From: Dichetophora obliterata
Taxonomy: Eukaryota; Arthropoda; Insecta; Diptera; Sciomyzidae
Direction: 5' to 3'
Length of the DNA: 64,000 nucleotides
Assembly (NCBI GenBank): GCA_963920525.1
Contig: OY986438.1
Location: 182,264,888 to 182,328,887, forward strand
The position numbers were made by a program, and so were the translations under genes. Shown here in pieces: positions 47,396-56,781 of the stretch. A model generated the notes under the pieces. The model had not been told where the DNA came from and did not search any database. It saw only the letters and a program-made list of their open reading frames with translations. Numbering within the stretch: the stretch's first letter is position 1; each line of letters opens with the position of its first letter.

Positions 47396-47852
47396 CACAG
47401 TCCAACAAATTAAGACTTTTTGAATGGAACAGAATAGCGACTCCATAATTCTGAAAGGGTATGTTGAGTAGATCATTTTTGTAGAACAAACTTATGGTCC
47501 AGCACGTCTGAGTTTTTTTTTACAGTGGGTTAAAGTTTTCATTTTTTGGTCGAAGGGAGCATTATACTATATAAACAAAAATGCTGTAAGTTAATGTCTG
47601 AGAGAATTCTTATGATCAGAGTTGTGTTGTGGAATTGTATGAGGATTATTTTTGTAGAAGATCTTAACCCTCTAACTGGTCTCTTTATGGGTCAATTTGA
47701 CCCTTTTATCGAGAAAATCAAAAAATATCCTTTAAAAAAGGACACTTAAGGATTAAAATATTCTACGAAAATGTTTGCCGAAAAATTTCAGTGGGGGTCA
47801 CCAAAGACACCAATATTGTAAATAAAGCTCTTTACGCTTAATTAGTAAAATT
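47396..47852 (+). repeat. Left terminal inverted repeat (~457 bp)
   Basis: Pairs with 49931-50378. Only a handful of substitutions are visible beyond position 47425; the outermost ~30 bp differ more, with extra bases after CACAGTCCAACA. It includes a small palindrome GGGTCAATTTGACCC (47690-47704). Confidence 0.93.
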
Positions 47853-47906
47853 CGAGTTCGGCCGGGCCAAACACTGAGTTCTCGCGTCTAGTAAGCTGTT
47901 ACTTAC

Positions 47907-48022
47907 AAATCGGGTGTGATATTTATTAAAATTAATAATAAAAAATAAAAGAAAAAAATCAAGCATAATTGAGCTACTAAGCAGCATATATCGGGTGTGA
48001 TTTTTACTAAAATTAATATAAA
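47907..48022 (+). repeat. Direct repeat upstream of transposon gene
   Basis: ATCGGGTGTGATATTTATTA at 47909 and ATCGGGTGTGATTTTTACTA at 47990 form two direct copies, each followed by AAATTAATA, between the left TIR and the start codon. It may be promoter sequence or a binding site; function unknown. Confidence 0.75.
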
Positions 48023-48049
48023 AAAAGAACAATTGAAGCTTAAATAAGC

Positions 48050-49785
48050 ATGGAGGATTCAGTTTGCAAATTAAGAGATTGGTTTTGTTTTATTTGTGGA
48101 CATTTTACGCACCATCAAAGCAGAAGAAAGATATTCCCTACAATTGAAGAACCATATTTTCTTTTCTTTGGAATACAATATTTATCTGAAGCTTGGATAC
48201 CAAAAACTGTATGTACTACCTGCGAAAGTGGTCTTTTGTCCTGGTACAAAGGCGGTACTAAGGCGCTGCCATTTTCTGCGCCTATTACATGGATTGAACC
48301 TGAAGATCACAAGTCAGATACATGCTATTTCTGCGTAAATTACAAATTTGGTAGAAGCCAAAGGCACTACGCGAAAATGACATACGAAGCAACAAATAAT
48401 GTCATTTTACCAGAAGTGCGCTGTGGAGGTGTTCCGGTGCCTCAACCGCCTACACAGACATTTTCGGCCAATATGACATACGCCAATACAGAAATAACAT
48501 CGGCGGTTGAAAACATATCAGATATAAGTTACTTGCCTCTTGATTGCTTAAACATGTGTCCTAATTTGATAGACCAAGCTTATTTTGAAGATCTTGTAAA
48601 AGATTTAGGACTAACAAAAGAGAAAGCTGAAATATTATGTTCCAGATTGAAAAAAAGGAATTTGATAAAAGCCGATGTAAAAGTTACATCGCCAAGAAAA
48701 AGACACGCTGATCTTGAAAGTTATTTTAAGAAATCAGAAGAACTTATATACTGTTGCAGTATTGAAGAGGTTCTAAAATATCTAAAGCTTCCACTGGACT
48801 CTTCCGCTTGGCGACTATTTATAGATAGTTCAAAACACAGTTTAAAAGCAGTTTACTGCACAATGGAAATCAGCATCCATCAATACCGGTTGCGTATTCC
48901 ACAAAAAAGGAGGAAACATACGAAAACATTTCAAATCTCTTAAATAAGATTCAATACTATAAATATAAATGGGAAGTATGCGCAGATTTCAAAATGATTG
49001 CAATATTCACTGGAATGCAAACAGGATAAACAAAACATATGTGCTTTCTTTGTAAATGGGATTCACGTGCTACCAGCAGCCATTATCATATTAAATATTT
49101 CGAAGAACGTAAAGAAAATATTATTGGTGACTTAAATGTAATCCATGAACCCCTTGTCCCAAAAGATAATGTCATACTTCCACCGCTGCATATTAAGTTG
49201 GGCTTGGTGAAAAATTATATTGAAAGCTTAAATACACAAGGAAATGCTTTCAAACGCATTCAAACAATTTTCCCCAGATTATCTGCAGCAAAATTAAAAG
49301 AAGGTAAAATACGGTTTTAAGAAATAATTTATTACATTTAATGTAAATTACCTTTTCTAGGAATGCTCGTTGGACCCGATATAAGAAAATTATTACAAGA
49401 TGAAGAATTTTATGGTCATCTGTCGGATATGCAAAAGACAGCATTTGACTTTATGCAGCTGGTTATATCAGAATTCCTTGGAAACTCAAAAGCACAAAAC
49501 TATGCAGAAAATATTGAAAACATGCTAATCGGTTTAAACAATATTGGCGTTAAGATGTCACTAAAGCTGCATTTTCTGAACTCTCATCTAAATTTTTTTA
49601 AAGAAAACCTTGGAGCGGTTTCAGATGAACACGGTGAAAGGTTTCATCAGGATATAAAGGTATTGGAAGAAAGATTCAAAGGGAAATCCCAAAGTGTAAT
49701 GCTTGCTGAATACGTATGGGGCTTGTACAGAAACCTTGACCCATCGGAACACTCACGTCAAGCTAAACACAGGAAAGCATATTAA
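48050..49785 (+). pseudogene. ZAD-like/RNase-H-like putative transposase (two exons, lightly damaged)
   Basis: The ATG at 48050 opens 270 family-like residues. The N-terminus has cysteine pairs C13/C16 (WFCFIC) and C55/C58 (VCTTC), spaced like a ZAD or treble-clef finger, and a third pair C92/C95 (CYFC). FIDSSK (Asp259) looks like the first RNase-H strand. A frameshift near 48860 moves the frame, which continues HNGNQHPSIPVAYSTKKEET, then CADFKMIAIFTGMQTG (second Asp), an in-frame TAA at 49027, and CFLCKWDSR..HYHIK, a C2H2-like insertion. Exon 2 (49361-49785) holds SDEHGERFHQDIKVLEERF, a candidate for the catalytic Glu. Role as transposase is inferred from the flanking TIRs; the fold is inference. 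I recall similar unnamed proteins in arthropod genomes. Confidence 0.8.
49304..49360 (+). other. Probable 57-bp intron
   Basis: GTAAAATACGG at the 5' end and a pyrimidine-rich CCTTTTCTAG at the 3' end. Removing it joins KLKEG directly to MLVGPDIRKLL in frame; unspliced, the frame stops within five codons. The size is typical of short dipteran introns. Confidence 0.75.
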
Positions 49786-49930
49786 GATTAATCTTTAATC
49801 CATTGTCATACTACTGCTATTTCCCAATTCCCTTTTAAAATTTGAAGCAAAAAAAATAAATATGTACATACTATAATAAACCACTATTAAAACAAAATTA
49901 CATATAATTTTTTTATAGAAGTTGGTGAGT

Positions 49931-50378
49931 AATTTTACTAATTAAGCGTAAAGAGCTTTATTTACAATATTGGTGTCTTTGGTGACCCCCACTGAAATTT
50001 TTTGGCAAACATTTTCGTAGAATATTTTAATCCTTAAATGTCCTTTTTTAAAGGATATTTTTTGATTTTCTCGATAAAAGGGTCAAATTGACCCATAAAG
50101 AGACCAGTTAGAGGGTTAAGATCTTCTACAAAAATAATCCTCATACAATTCCACAATACAACTCTGATCATAAGAATTCTCTCAGACATTAACTTACAGC
50201 ATTTTTGTTTATATAGTATAATGCTCCCTTCGACCAAAAAATGAAAACTTTAACCCACTTTAAAAAAAAAACTCAGACGTGCTGGACCATAAGTTTGTTC
50301 TACAAAAATGATCTACTCAACATACCCTTTCAGAATTATAGGGTCGCTATTCTGTTCCAAAAATGCTGTTGGACTGTG
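49931..50378 (-). repeat. Right terminal inverted repeat (~448 bp)
   Basis: Inverted copy of 47396-47852, ending GTTGGACTGTG, followed by TTA. Confidence 0.93.
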
Positions 50379-50381
50379 TTA

Positions 50382-52158
50382 TTAGACTATGATTTTAAGG
50401 ACTTGAATTAGGAGTCCTTTTTTATTTAAATACAAAATAAGAATAGAAAAAGATACGTCTTATGTATTAAGCTTTCCATCTTATAATGAGAAAATGGATT
50501 GAAAGAAATTTTTCAAATCAGCATCTTTTCCGCCTAAGAAACTAGAGAGCAATCTTCAACCAAATTTAAACAGATTAACAAACTTCCTGCCAACGACATC
50601 CTTCATCGCATTTCTACGCAACACCAAGAAGACGCTTCCTGTGATGCCATCATAAATGCATTAATTTTGATTTGATGCAAACGTTGCACTCCAAATATCC
50701 ACGCTTACTTTAACTAAGCAACCGTCAATGTGGACGGACGTTTTGATGGACGGACTAGTACAAATACGAAAATAAAATCCACAACGCAAAAATATATCAG
50801 TTAAACTTGTTAAGCCAGTAGCTCAACACAAGCCGTTGGCAACGCTGGCGCAGGTCGCTATCGTAAAAGGCGGAGTTTTGGAATTTCAAACTAGATGATT
50901 TATGCGCTTCTGTATTAAGATCTAGGAATGGTAGGGACTAGTGTTAAGGCGCACGCAATGGCAGCTAAAACCAAAAACAACACTATTAACCGCTCCGCAC
51001 AGCAATCCACACCACTTTGATTAACAGTGTGCGCGCATGCGCTGCAAAACGCATATCAATGTTGATGAAGCATACTGCAAAAAATGGAGAAAACAGAACT
51101 CATTGTTGCCACAATGATGATGATGATGATGATGAAAATGCTGCTTATTGTTGGGGCTGAACGCGCGCTTGATGGCTAATCGCGTTGATGGCAACTACTG
51201 CAGGTGGTATTTTATTGTTAAGCTAGATATTCAATGTTGGCCCGAATTTGGAAAACATTTCAAAAAGCAAAGTTTTTTGAAATGTTTTTATGTCCTAAAC
51301 TTCGGCATAAACTGCTGAGCTCTAGTTGCTGAGCCGTCTGTTTTCTTGCAACTTCTTTTGGAGAACATCTTTAAAGCATCTTTTTAAGTTTCTTTGCAAC
51401 TTTTGTGTATCTTATTGTGTGCTTGCAAAAAAGTTTCATTTATTATTCACCACCACCGACATCATCACCACTCATTCGCCTTACAGGCGTTTTCTTAGAT
51501 GACTAGCTTGCTTTTTCAACCTATGCATTGGAAGAGGCAACGCAACCACCGATCTGTCAGCTGCATAGATCAATGCTTTGCGCACCAATCATCCTTGATG
51601 TTTTTTTTTTGGCGCAGTTTCTTAGTTTGTTGTTGTTGCTGTTGTTTTACAGAGTGGAAAATCGACAATGTTATATTTCGAAATTATGCAGCTTTGGTAA
51701 GGATAGCTAAATGAAAAAGTCTGGCCAAGATATATGTTCAACATTACCATAACTTAGCATAAATATTTGTTAGATTGTTCTTTGCGTTCAACATGTTGTC
51801 AATCATTTGTTCCTCTTATGCTGGACTTGTTTTTGTTGTTGTTGTTATGTGTTTGCAATTCTAATGCGCACTTTTTTATTCCGATGAAGTTAAAATATTC
51901 CGAGGATTTAGAGCTTTTTTTTGTCAAACTGGGAGCTCGCTTGATACTTGATCACTTTCTTCTGATAGTTATTTTTAAAAAAAGCAGCATTTTGTCCTAA
52001 CCAACATAATTTTATAATGATTAAAAACACAAAATTTTTAACGATAAAAAATCTACTTCAAACGAATTAAGATTTTACGAGCCCTTTTCTTAACATGTGT
52101 GAAGAAACAGATCTCATGCAGGTATATATTTTGGAAAAACATTTCTCTCGAGGTTTTG
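50382..52158. other. No gene seen; (ATG)n at 51114-51135
   Basis: Less AT-rich around 50570-51200, with a 22-bp ATG/GAT microsatellite at 51114-51135. No domain in any open frame (for example 51499-51714 or 51767-52000). Confidence 0.45.
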
Positions 52159-52160
52159 TA

Positions 52161-52697
52161 AAGGGTCCGCCATCTAATGTTTTTTTTTTTTCAACTAGTG
52201 CTCATTTCGTGAATGGTAACACTTCGCTCATGTCTGATTTGACAGATAATTAGTTTTATCCTTCCGCTGATATAAATACAACGCTGGGAGATATTGCGAC
52301 ATTACTTTGAAAGTCATGGTAATGTTGCAGAATGTGTGCGAAAATTGCGTATGGATTTTGAAAGAAGAAAAGCACCATCAGCTCCGTATGTTCGTTATCT
52401 TGTGAAAAAAGTGAAAGAAACTGGCATCCTCATCGATAAATCAAAGCGAGAAAAGCCGAAAACAGTGCGTACACCCGAGAATATTGGTGCTGTGACAGAA
52501 AGTGTGCGTGAAGCGCCATCAACATCAATTCACCGTCGTTCTCAACAATTGAACATTTCGGAGACATCATTGAGACGAATTTTGCATAAAGACCTTGGTA
52601 TGACGCCATACAAAGTCCAATTGGTTCAGGAGTTAAAGCCAACTGACCACCCAATGCGTTTTTTTCAAAAAAAAAAAACGTTATATGGCGGACCATT
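52161..52697 (+). mobile_element. Internally deleted mariner-like element
   Basis: Termini AAGGGTCCGCCATCTAATG (left) and AATGGTCCGCCATATAACG (read from the right), followed by a run of T on each side, with TA outside (52159-52160 and 52698-52699). At 537 bp it is under half the length of an autonomous element; only the 5' third of the transposase is left. Confidence 0.88.
52276..52697 (+). pseudogene. Mariner-like transposase, N-terminal part only
   Basis: The frame reads LRHYFESHGNVAECVRKLRM, APSAPYVRYLVKKVKETGIL, KPKTVRTPENIGAVTESVRE, STSIHRRSQQLNISETSLRR, ILHKDLGMTPYKVQLVQELK and stops inside the right terminal repeat. This covers the two helix-turn-helix units that bind the TIR; the whole DDD/E catalytic domain is deleted, with the junction at the T/A run near 52663. 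No ATG precedes the alignable start, only TTG at 52294. A truncated DNA-binding fragment could in theory compete for ends, but expression is not indicated. Confidence 0.85.
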
Positions 52698-52699
52698 TA

Positions 52700-53588
52700 T
52701 ATGTGTAAAATAGTTTTAGACCAAACGAAAAATTATTTTTTTAATTATGCCTTAAAGCTAGTAAATTTCGTAAAACGATTTGGTTGAAAACTGGTTACGT
52801 CTAAAAAGTTTCATAGGATAATGATAAATCATTCCCAAAAGATCCAAAGGTATAAAATAATTAAATCGAAACATGACAAATCGAGTCCTTTATTCAGATC
52901 TAAATTTAAAGTAGCTATATCAGCATTATGCTTAGAACTAGAATGGGAACGCTTTCGATTTAGAATCTAGAATCCATCTGAGTAGCTGGTGAGATTGAAT
53001 TTTGTAAATGTGCATTGAAGTTCAAATAGAGTTCTGCAGCAAAAAGCTTATCTGGAGAGTTAGAGAGAATTTAAGTTAAGTCCATTCGGTCCTTAGAAGA
53101 TTGTTGAATATCAGTTCCACTAGGGCGCAAGACTTGCGATGACGTATCGGGTGGTATTCGCAAGCAATTATAACTCATACTCATATTCTTAGAACCAATT
53201 TTATTTATCTTCTGGTGGCCTTTAAAATACTAGTTGTTAGGAACGTCCTTCTTCTTCCTGTCCGAATTTCTTGACAAAGCTCGACGAATATTTCATTATC
53301 AATAAATTGCAATAAAAGTTTGCACACAAAAATGTCTATATATATGTTTATAAATTCAATCGATCAACATTCAAATTTTGGTCAAAATGGAAGAAACACG
53401 AAATTGCTTAAATTTTGAAAAACCATAGATTCAACAAGGCTTACTTGCTTTTCATGTTGGAGATATTTTAAAAAAGACAATAAAAAGTGGTTGTTAAAAA
53501 ACTATACAAATTTTGTTAAATGAAGGTAAAGTGAAGGTCAAATATAAAAAAAAACGGAATTTCTCGAGATTTTGATCCGCTTTTGAAA
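52700..53588. other. No gene seen
   Basis: AT-rich; no recognised repeat. Confidence 0.45.
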
Positions 53589-53598
53589 ATGCCACTAA

Positions 53599-54082
53599 GG
53601 CCTTTTCCACACTTGGTCAACGCAATTCCAACACAACTTCAACGCAACAGCGAAAAAGTTGAAAAACAATGCAATTATAAACCGAATGCTTTCAGACTTG
53701 CTTCAAAAGTCATGCAACATATAATAATTGTTATTATATAATAACTCATGTTTTTCGACTTCTTGCACTAATTTAATATTTAACACTTGCTCATTCATCT
53801 TGCAAACTATTTCTTCTTCTTTTATATTCTATTAGGAACTAATTAATTAGCTTATTCACCTTGATTAATATAAAGCCTACTGCACTACATATACTTGAAT
53901 TCACAAAACAAACTCATGCAACACGTCGCCGATGAAAATTGCGGAAAGCTGCGTTGCGTTGAACAGGTTGAGAACGTGTCGAGAGCTTGTTGCGTGCAAG
54001 TTGCTTAATCTGAAGGTTCCGGTATAAATACACAGGCTAGCAACTTGAGTTGGAGTTGCGTTGACCAAGTGTGGAAAAGGCC
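53599..54082. mobile_element. TAA-flanked MITE at the LINE 5' junction
   Basis: Inverted ends GGCCTTTTCCACACTTGGTC, continuing AACGCAATTCCAAC against the inverse of AACGCAACTCCAAC, about 35 bp in all. TAA lies on both sides (53596-53598 and 54083-54085). A TAA duplication fits PIF/Harbinger preference for TWA. 484 bp, non-coding. Confidence 0.88.
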
Positions 54083-54085
54083 TAA

Positions 54086-54396
54086 GTATCCAAGAAATGC
54101 GATGGAAGGGACAGGGTTGCATTCGGCATGCACCCTGTGATATCTACTACAGCCGCCATGCGGAGAAGCACGAGTTTGGATGCGGATTTGTTGTTGGCAA
54201 GAGACTACCGCCCCACGTACTGCAATTCACACCAGTGAACGAACGACTTGCCATAATCCACATCAAGGTTAAATTTTTTAATATAAGCCCAATATGTGCG
54301 CACGCTCCGACAGAAAACAAGGACGATGAGATCAAGGAAATTTTCTACGAGCGCTGCCCCCGTCACGACGTAAAAATCGTGCGGTGACTTTAACGC
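54086..54396 (+). pseudogene. RTE endonuclease domain, first part
   Basis: Reads IQEMRWKGQG (the conserved Glu motif), IYYSRHAEKHEFGCGFVVGK, FTPVNERLAIIHIKVKFFNI, ICAHAPTENKDDEIKE and CPRHDVKIV, then after a frame shift GDFNA at the MITE junction. This is an APE-type endonuclease that nicks target DNA. Truncation removes the N-terminal catalytic Asn motif. Confidence 0.88.
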
Positions 54397-54399
54397 TAA

Positions 54400-54839
54400 A
54401 GGGCTGATTATAATAGACGGAACGGAACGTTATAGAATGTTGAGAAATGTCACTTGACAATCTATTGCATGAGTTTCTTATGAGTTCGATTATAATAAGA
54501 CGGAAAGGGGCGGCACGTGACGTTGAGATATATAGATCTTTGATTTTTCGGCTGCGTTCCGTAACGTTTTGAATAAAAACTTTATGTTGACAGATGCTAC
54601 TATTAATTTTATTCTGCATTTGTTTTGTTTTCCGTATTTTTGATAAAATTTGATTGAATTCATGTTTTAAAATAATAAGAAAAGAAGAATTGATGGATTT
54701 TGTTTTGTAATAAAATATATTTTAGAAAAAAATTAACTCCTCTTTCGTTGCTATTATAATCGCCTCTCCGTTTGAAACCGTTTCGTCCCGCCAATATGAC
54801 ACTTGACTCCGTTCCGTTCCGTCTATTATAATCAGCGCT
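54400..54839. mobile_element. TAA-flanked MITE inside the endonuclease
   Basis: Ends AGGGCTGATTATAATAGACG and the inverse of AGCGCTGATTATAATAGACG, flanked by TAA (54397-54399 and 54840-54842). Removing the element and one TAA restores GDFNAKVGKEN of the endonuclease. The GATTATAATA word is present four times: both tips, 54488 and, inverted, 54751. 440 bp, no gene; Harbinger-like by duplication. Confidence 0.9.
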
Positions 54840-54842
54840 TAA

Positions 54843-55127
54843 GGTGGGCAAGGAAAATATTTTTGGTCTAACAGCCGGAAAGTTCAGCCTCCACGACAAC
54901 ACCTCCGATAATGGAATGAGGCTGATTGACTTTGCCGCAGCACGAAACATGGTCGTAAGTAGCACTAGATTCAAGCATCTCAATATCATAAAGCCACCTG
55001 GATGTCCCTTGATCAAAAAACAAAAAATCAAATTGATCACGTTTTGATCGACGGAAGGCACTCTTCCAGTGTATTGGATGTACGCACGATCCGTGGTGCA
55101 AACATTGACTCGGATCACTATCTTGTT
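54843..55127 (+). pseudogene. RTE endonuclease domain, second part
   Basis: Continues FSLHDNTSDNGMRLIDFAAA, RNMVVSSTRFKHLNI, then in a shifted frame TWMSLDQKTKNQIDHVLID and ANIDSDHYLV, the C-terminal SDH motif of APE endonucleases. It stops where the antisense LINE enters at 55128. Confidence 0.88.
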
Positions 55128-56776
55128 TAGTTAAGTTTAGTTTATTGTCTATAAATTTTAAATTAGACAAGCAAATGAGTATAGAAATAACAGACGTTAG
55201 CACTTAAGAATAAAGTTATAAATATATAAATATAATAATAAATTTCATACGGGAACATTGAAATTAATTGCACTTAACAAATATGGACAATCAATGTTAC
55301 TACAAACAATGTCAAAAAGAAATATTAAGGACTGAATAATACGCCTCGATTCAAGCGATTTTAAATTTAATAACATACCACGAGCATTATATGACGGTAA
55401 AGGTTCGACAAAGTTAAACGATCGCAATGCATATTTTATAAATTTTTTCTGTATTCGTTCAAGCCTAAGTGTATGTACAGAATAGTAGGGTTTCCATATA
55501 AAAGAGGCGTATTCTACACGAGATCTCACAAACGATACAAAAAGACACTTCAAAGTATAAGGATCAGAAAAGTTAGAACAATTCCACTTTAAAAAAGCAT
55601 ACATTGAATGTGATTTAGAAAGCGTGCATGACAAGTGTCGAAGAAATGAGAAACTTGCATCAAAACAAACTCCCAAATCTAAAATTTCATGAACACGCAA
55701 TAAATTTGCGTTACCGATATTAAAAGAGCTTTGGAAAAAATTTATCCGTAAATTAACGTGAAATAACGAAACATGAAAACATTTATTAACATGAAGATAT
55801 AATCGGTTACGATTACACCATTCAAAAAGTGCATTTAGATCACTTTGGAGAGCAGCAATCTCAATACTGTTGCGAACGACATAATAAATTTTAAGATCAT
55901 CAGCATATAATAAAAACTTTGAGGAGGAAGAACAGCTACTTATATCATTAATAAATATAATGAAAAGTAAAGGGCCTAAAATACTACCCTAAGGGACGCC
56001 ATATGATGCTATAAAAGAGGTAGATTTAATGTTATCAACTTCAACGAAGCAAAGCCTGTCAGTTAAATAGCTTTTGATCCAATTTAAAAAGTTTGAGTGA
56101 AAACCTATTTTAGAAAGCTTAGAAACTAATATATTATGGGAGACTTTCTCAAAAGCCTTGGCAAAATCCGTGTAAATAGTGTCAACTTGGAAGCCATCAG
56201 AAAAAGATGACATACAAAAGTTGGTGAAAATCGCTTAGTTTGTTATTGTTGACCGCCCATGAACAAAACCATGCTGTGAAGGTGTAATTATCGATTTCAA
56301 AGAAGAATCTAATTTAGATTTCACCATATATTCAAACAGTTTTGATGTGTTAGAAAGTTTAGAGATCGGACGGTAGTTTGAAACACATTTTTTTCTTCCA
56401 GATTTGAAGACAGGTGTAATCGCCGCAACTTTCCATTTACTTATAAAATATCCAGAAAAAAGAGATTTATTGAAAATAAGACACAAAGGCTTGACAACAG
56501 ATATTGCACATTTCTTCAGGCAAAAAGCAAACAGTCCATCAATGTGCGACTTCATTGAGTTTTTAGACAAAGAATCCCATTTAAAACATCCCCTTCATTG
56601 AGAGATAGGTGCCCAAAGTTAAAAAAGACTCTATACCATCAAGGACTCTTACATCATTTAAGTTAGAATCAATTCAATAGTTAGATTTAAAGAAGTCCGC
56701 AAAAAGATTCACGGAATCAAGAATGTTATCAGAAACATTATCACCCCAAAATAAAGATGATGGTATAGAAGAGCTA
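55128..56776 (-). mobile_element. Antisense Jockey-like LINE inside the RTE element
   Basis: TTGTT occurs at both edges (55123-55127 and 56777-56781), and the RTE frame resumes at once (AAKIRTRL) after it. The minus-strand 3' end lies at 55128 and has an AATAAA signal close by (near 55143) but no long poly(A). It is truncated at its 5' end, starting in the region just before RT. Same family as the LINE at 26150-27927. Confidence 0.85.
55245..56570 (-). pseudogene. Jockey-like reverse transcriptase pseudogene (minus)
   Basis: From 56570 leftward: KWKVAAITPVFKSGRKKCVS then NYRPISKLSNTSKLFEY, PSQHGFVHGRSTITN, a frameshift near 56215, motif A as DTIYTDFAKAFEKVSHNIL, LNWIKSYLTDR, motif B YGVP*GSILGPLLF where Gln is a TAG stop (near 55991), FINDISS, motif C LLYADDLKIYY, then the post-RT region WCNRNRLYLHVNKCFHVS, ILDLGVCFDASFSFLRHLS and VEYASFIWKPYYSVHTLRLE. 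Only two lesions are evident over more than 1.3 kb, so this copy is younger than the 26-kb one. Confidence 0.9.
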
Positions 56777-56781
56777 TTGTT

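Larger units (their letters stand above)
47396..50378 (+). mobile_element. Long-TIR DNA transposon with ZAD-like/RNase-H-like protein
   Basis: A 2983-bp unit bounded by inverted repeats of about 450 bp that begin CACAGTCCAACA, with TTA on both sides (47393-47395 and 50379-50381). The repeats are nearly identical except for a short stretch close to the outer left end, so the insertion looks fairly recent. Between them lies one gene with a short intron. CACAG tips with a 3-bp duplication recall the CMC (CACTA/Mirage/Chapaev) superfamily, but the protein shows none of the CACTA transposase motifs I know, so assignment stays open. A relative with a large internal deletion is at 15122-15870. Confidence 0.85.

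Noticed and set aside
47546..47749. 67-residue frame repeated in mirror at 50034-50237
   Set aside because: It is conserved only because both lie in the terminal inverted repeats; no start context or domain supports a gene.
54660..55118. 152-codon minus-strand frame
   Set aside because: It spans the MITE end and the antisense of the RTE endonuclease, so it is a chance frame across a junction.
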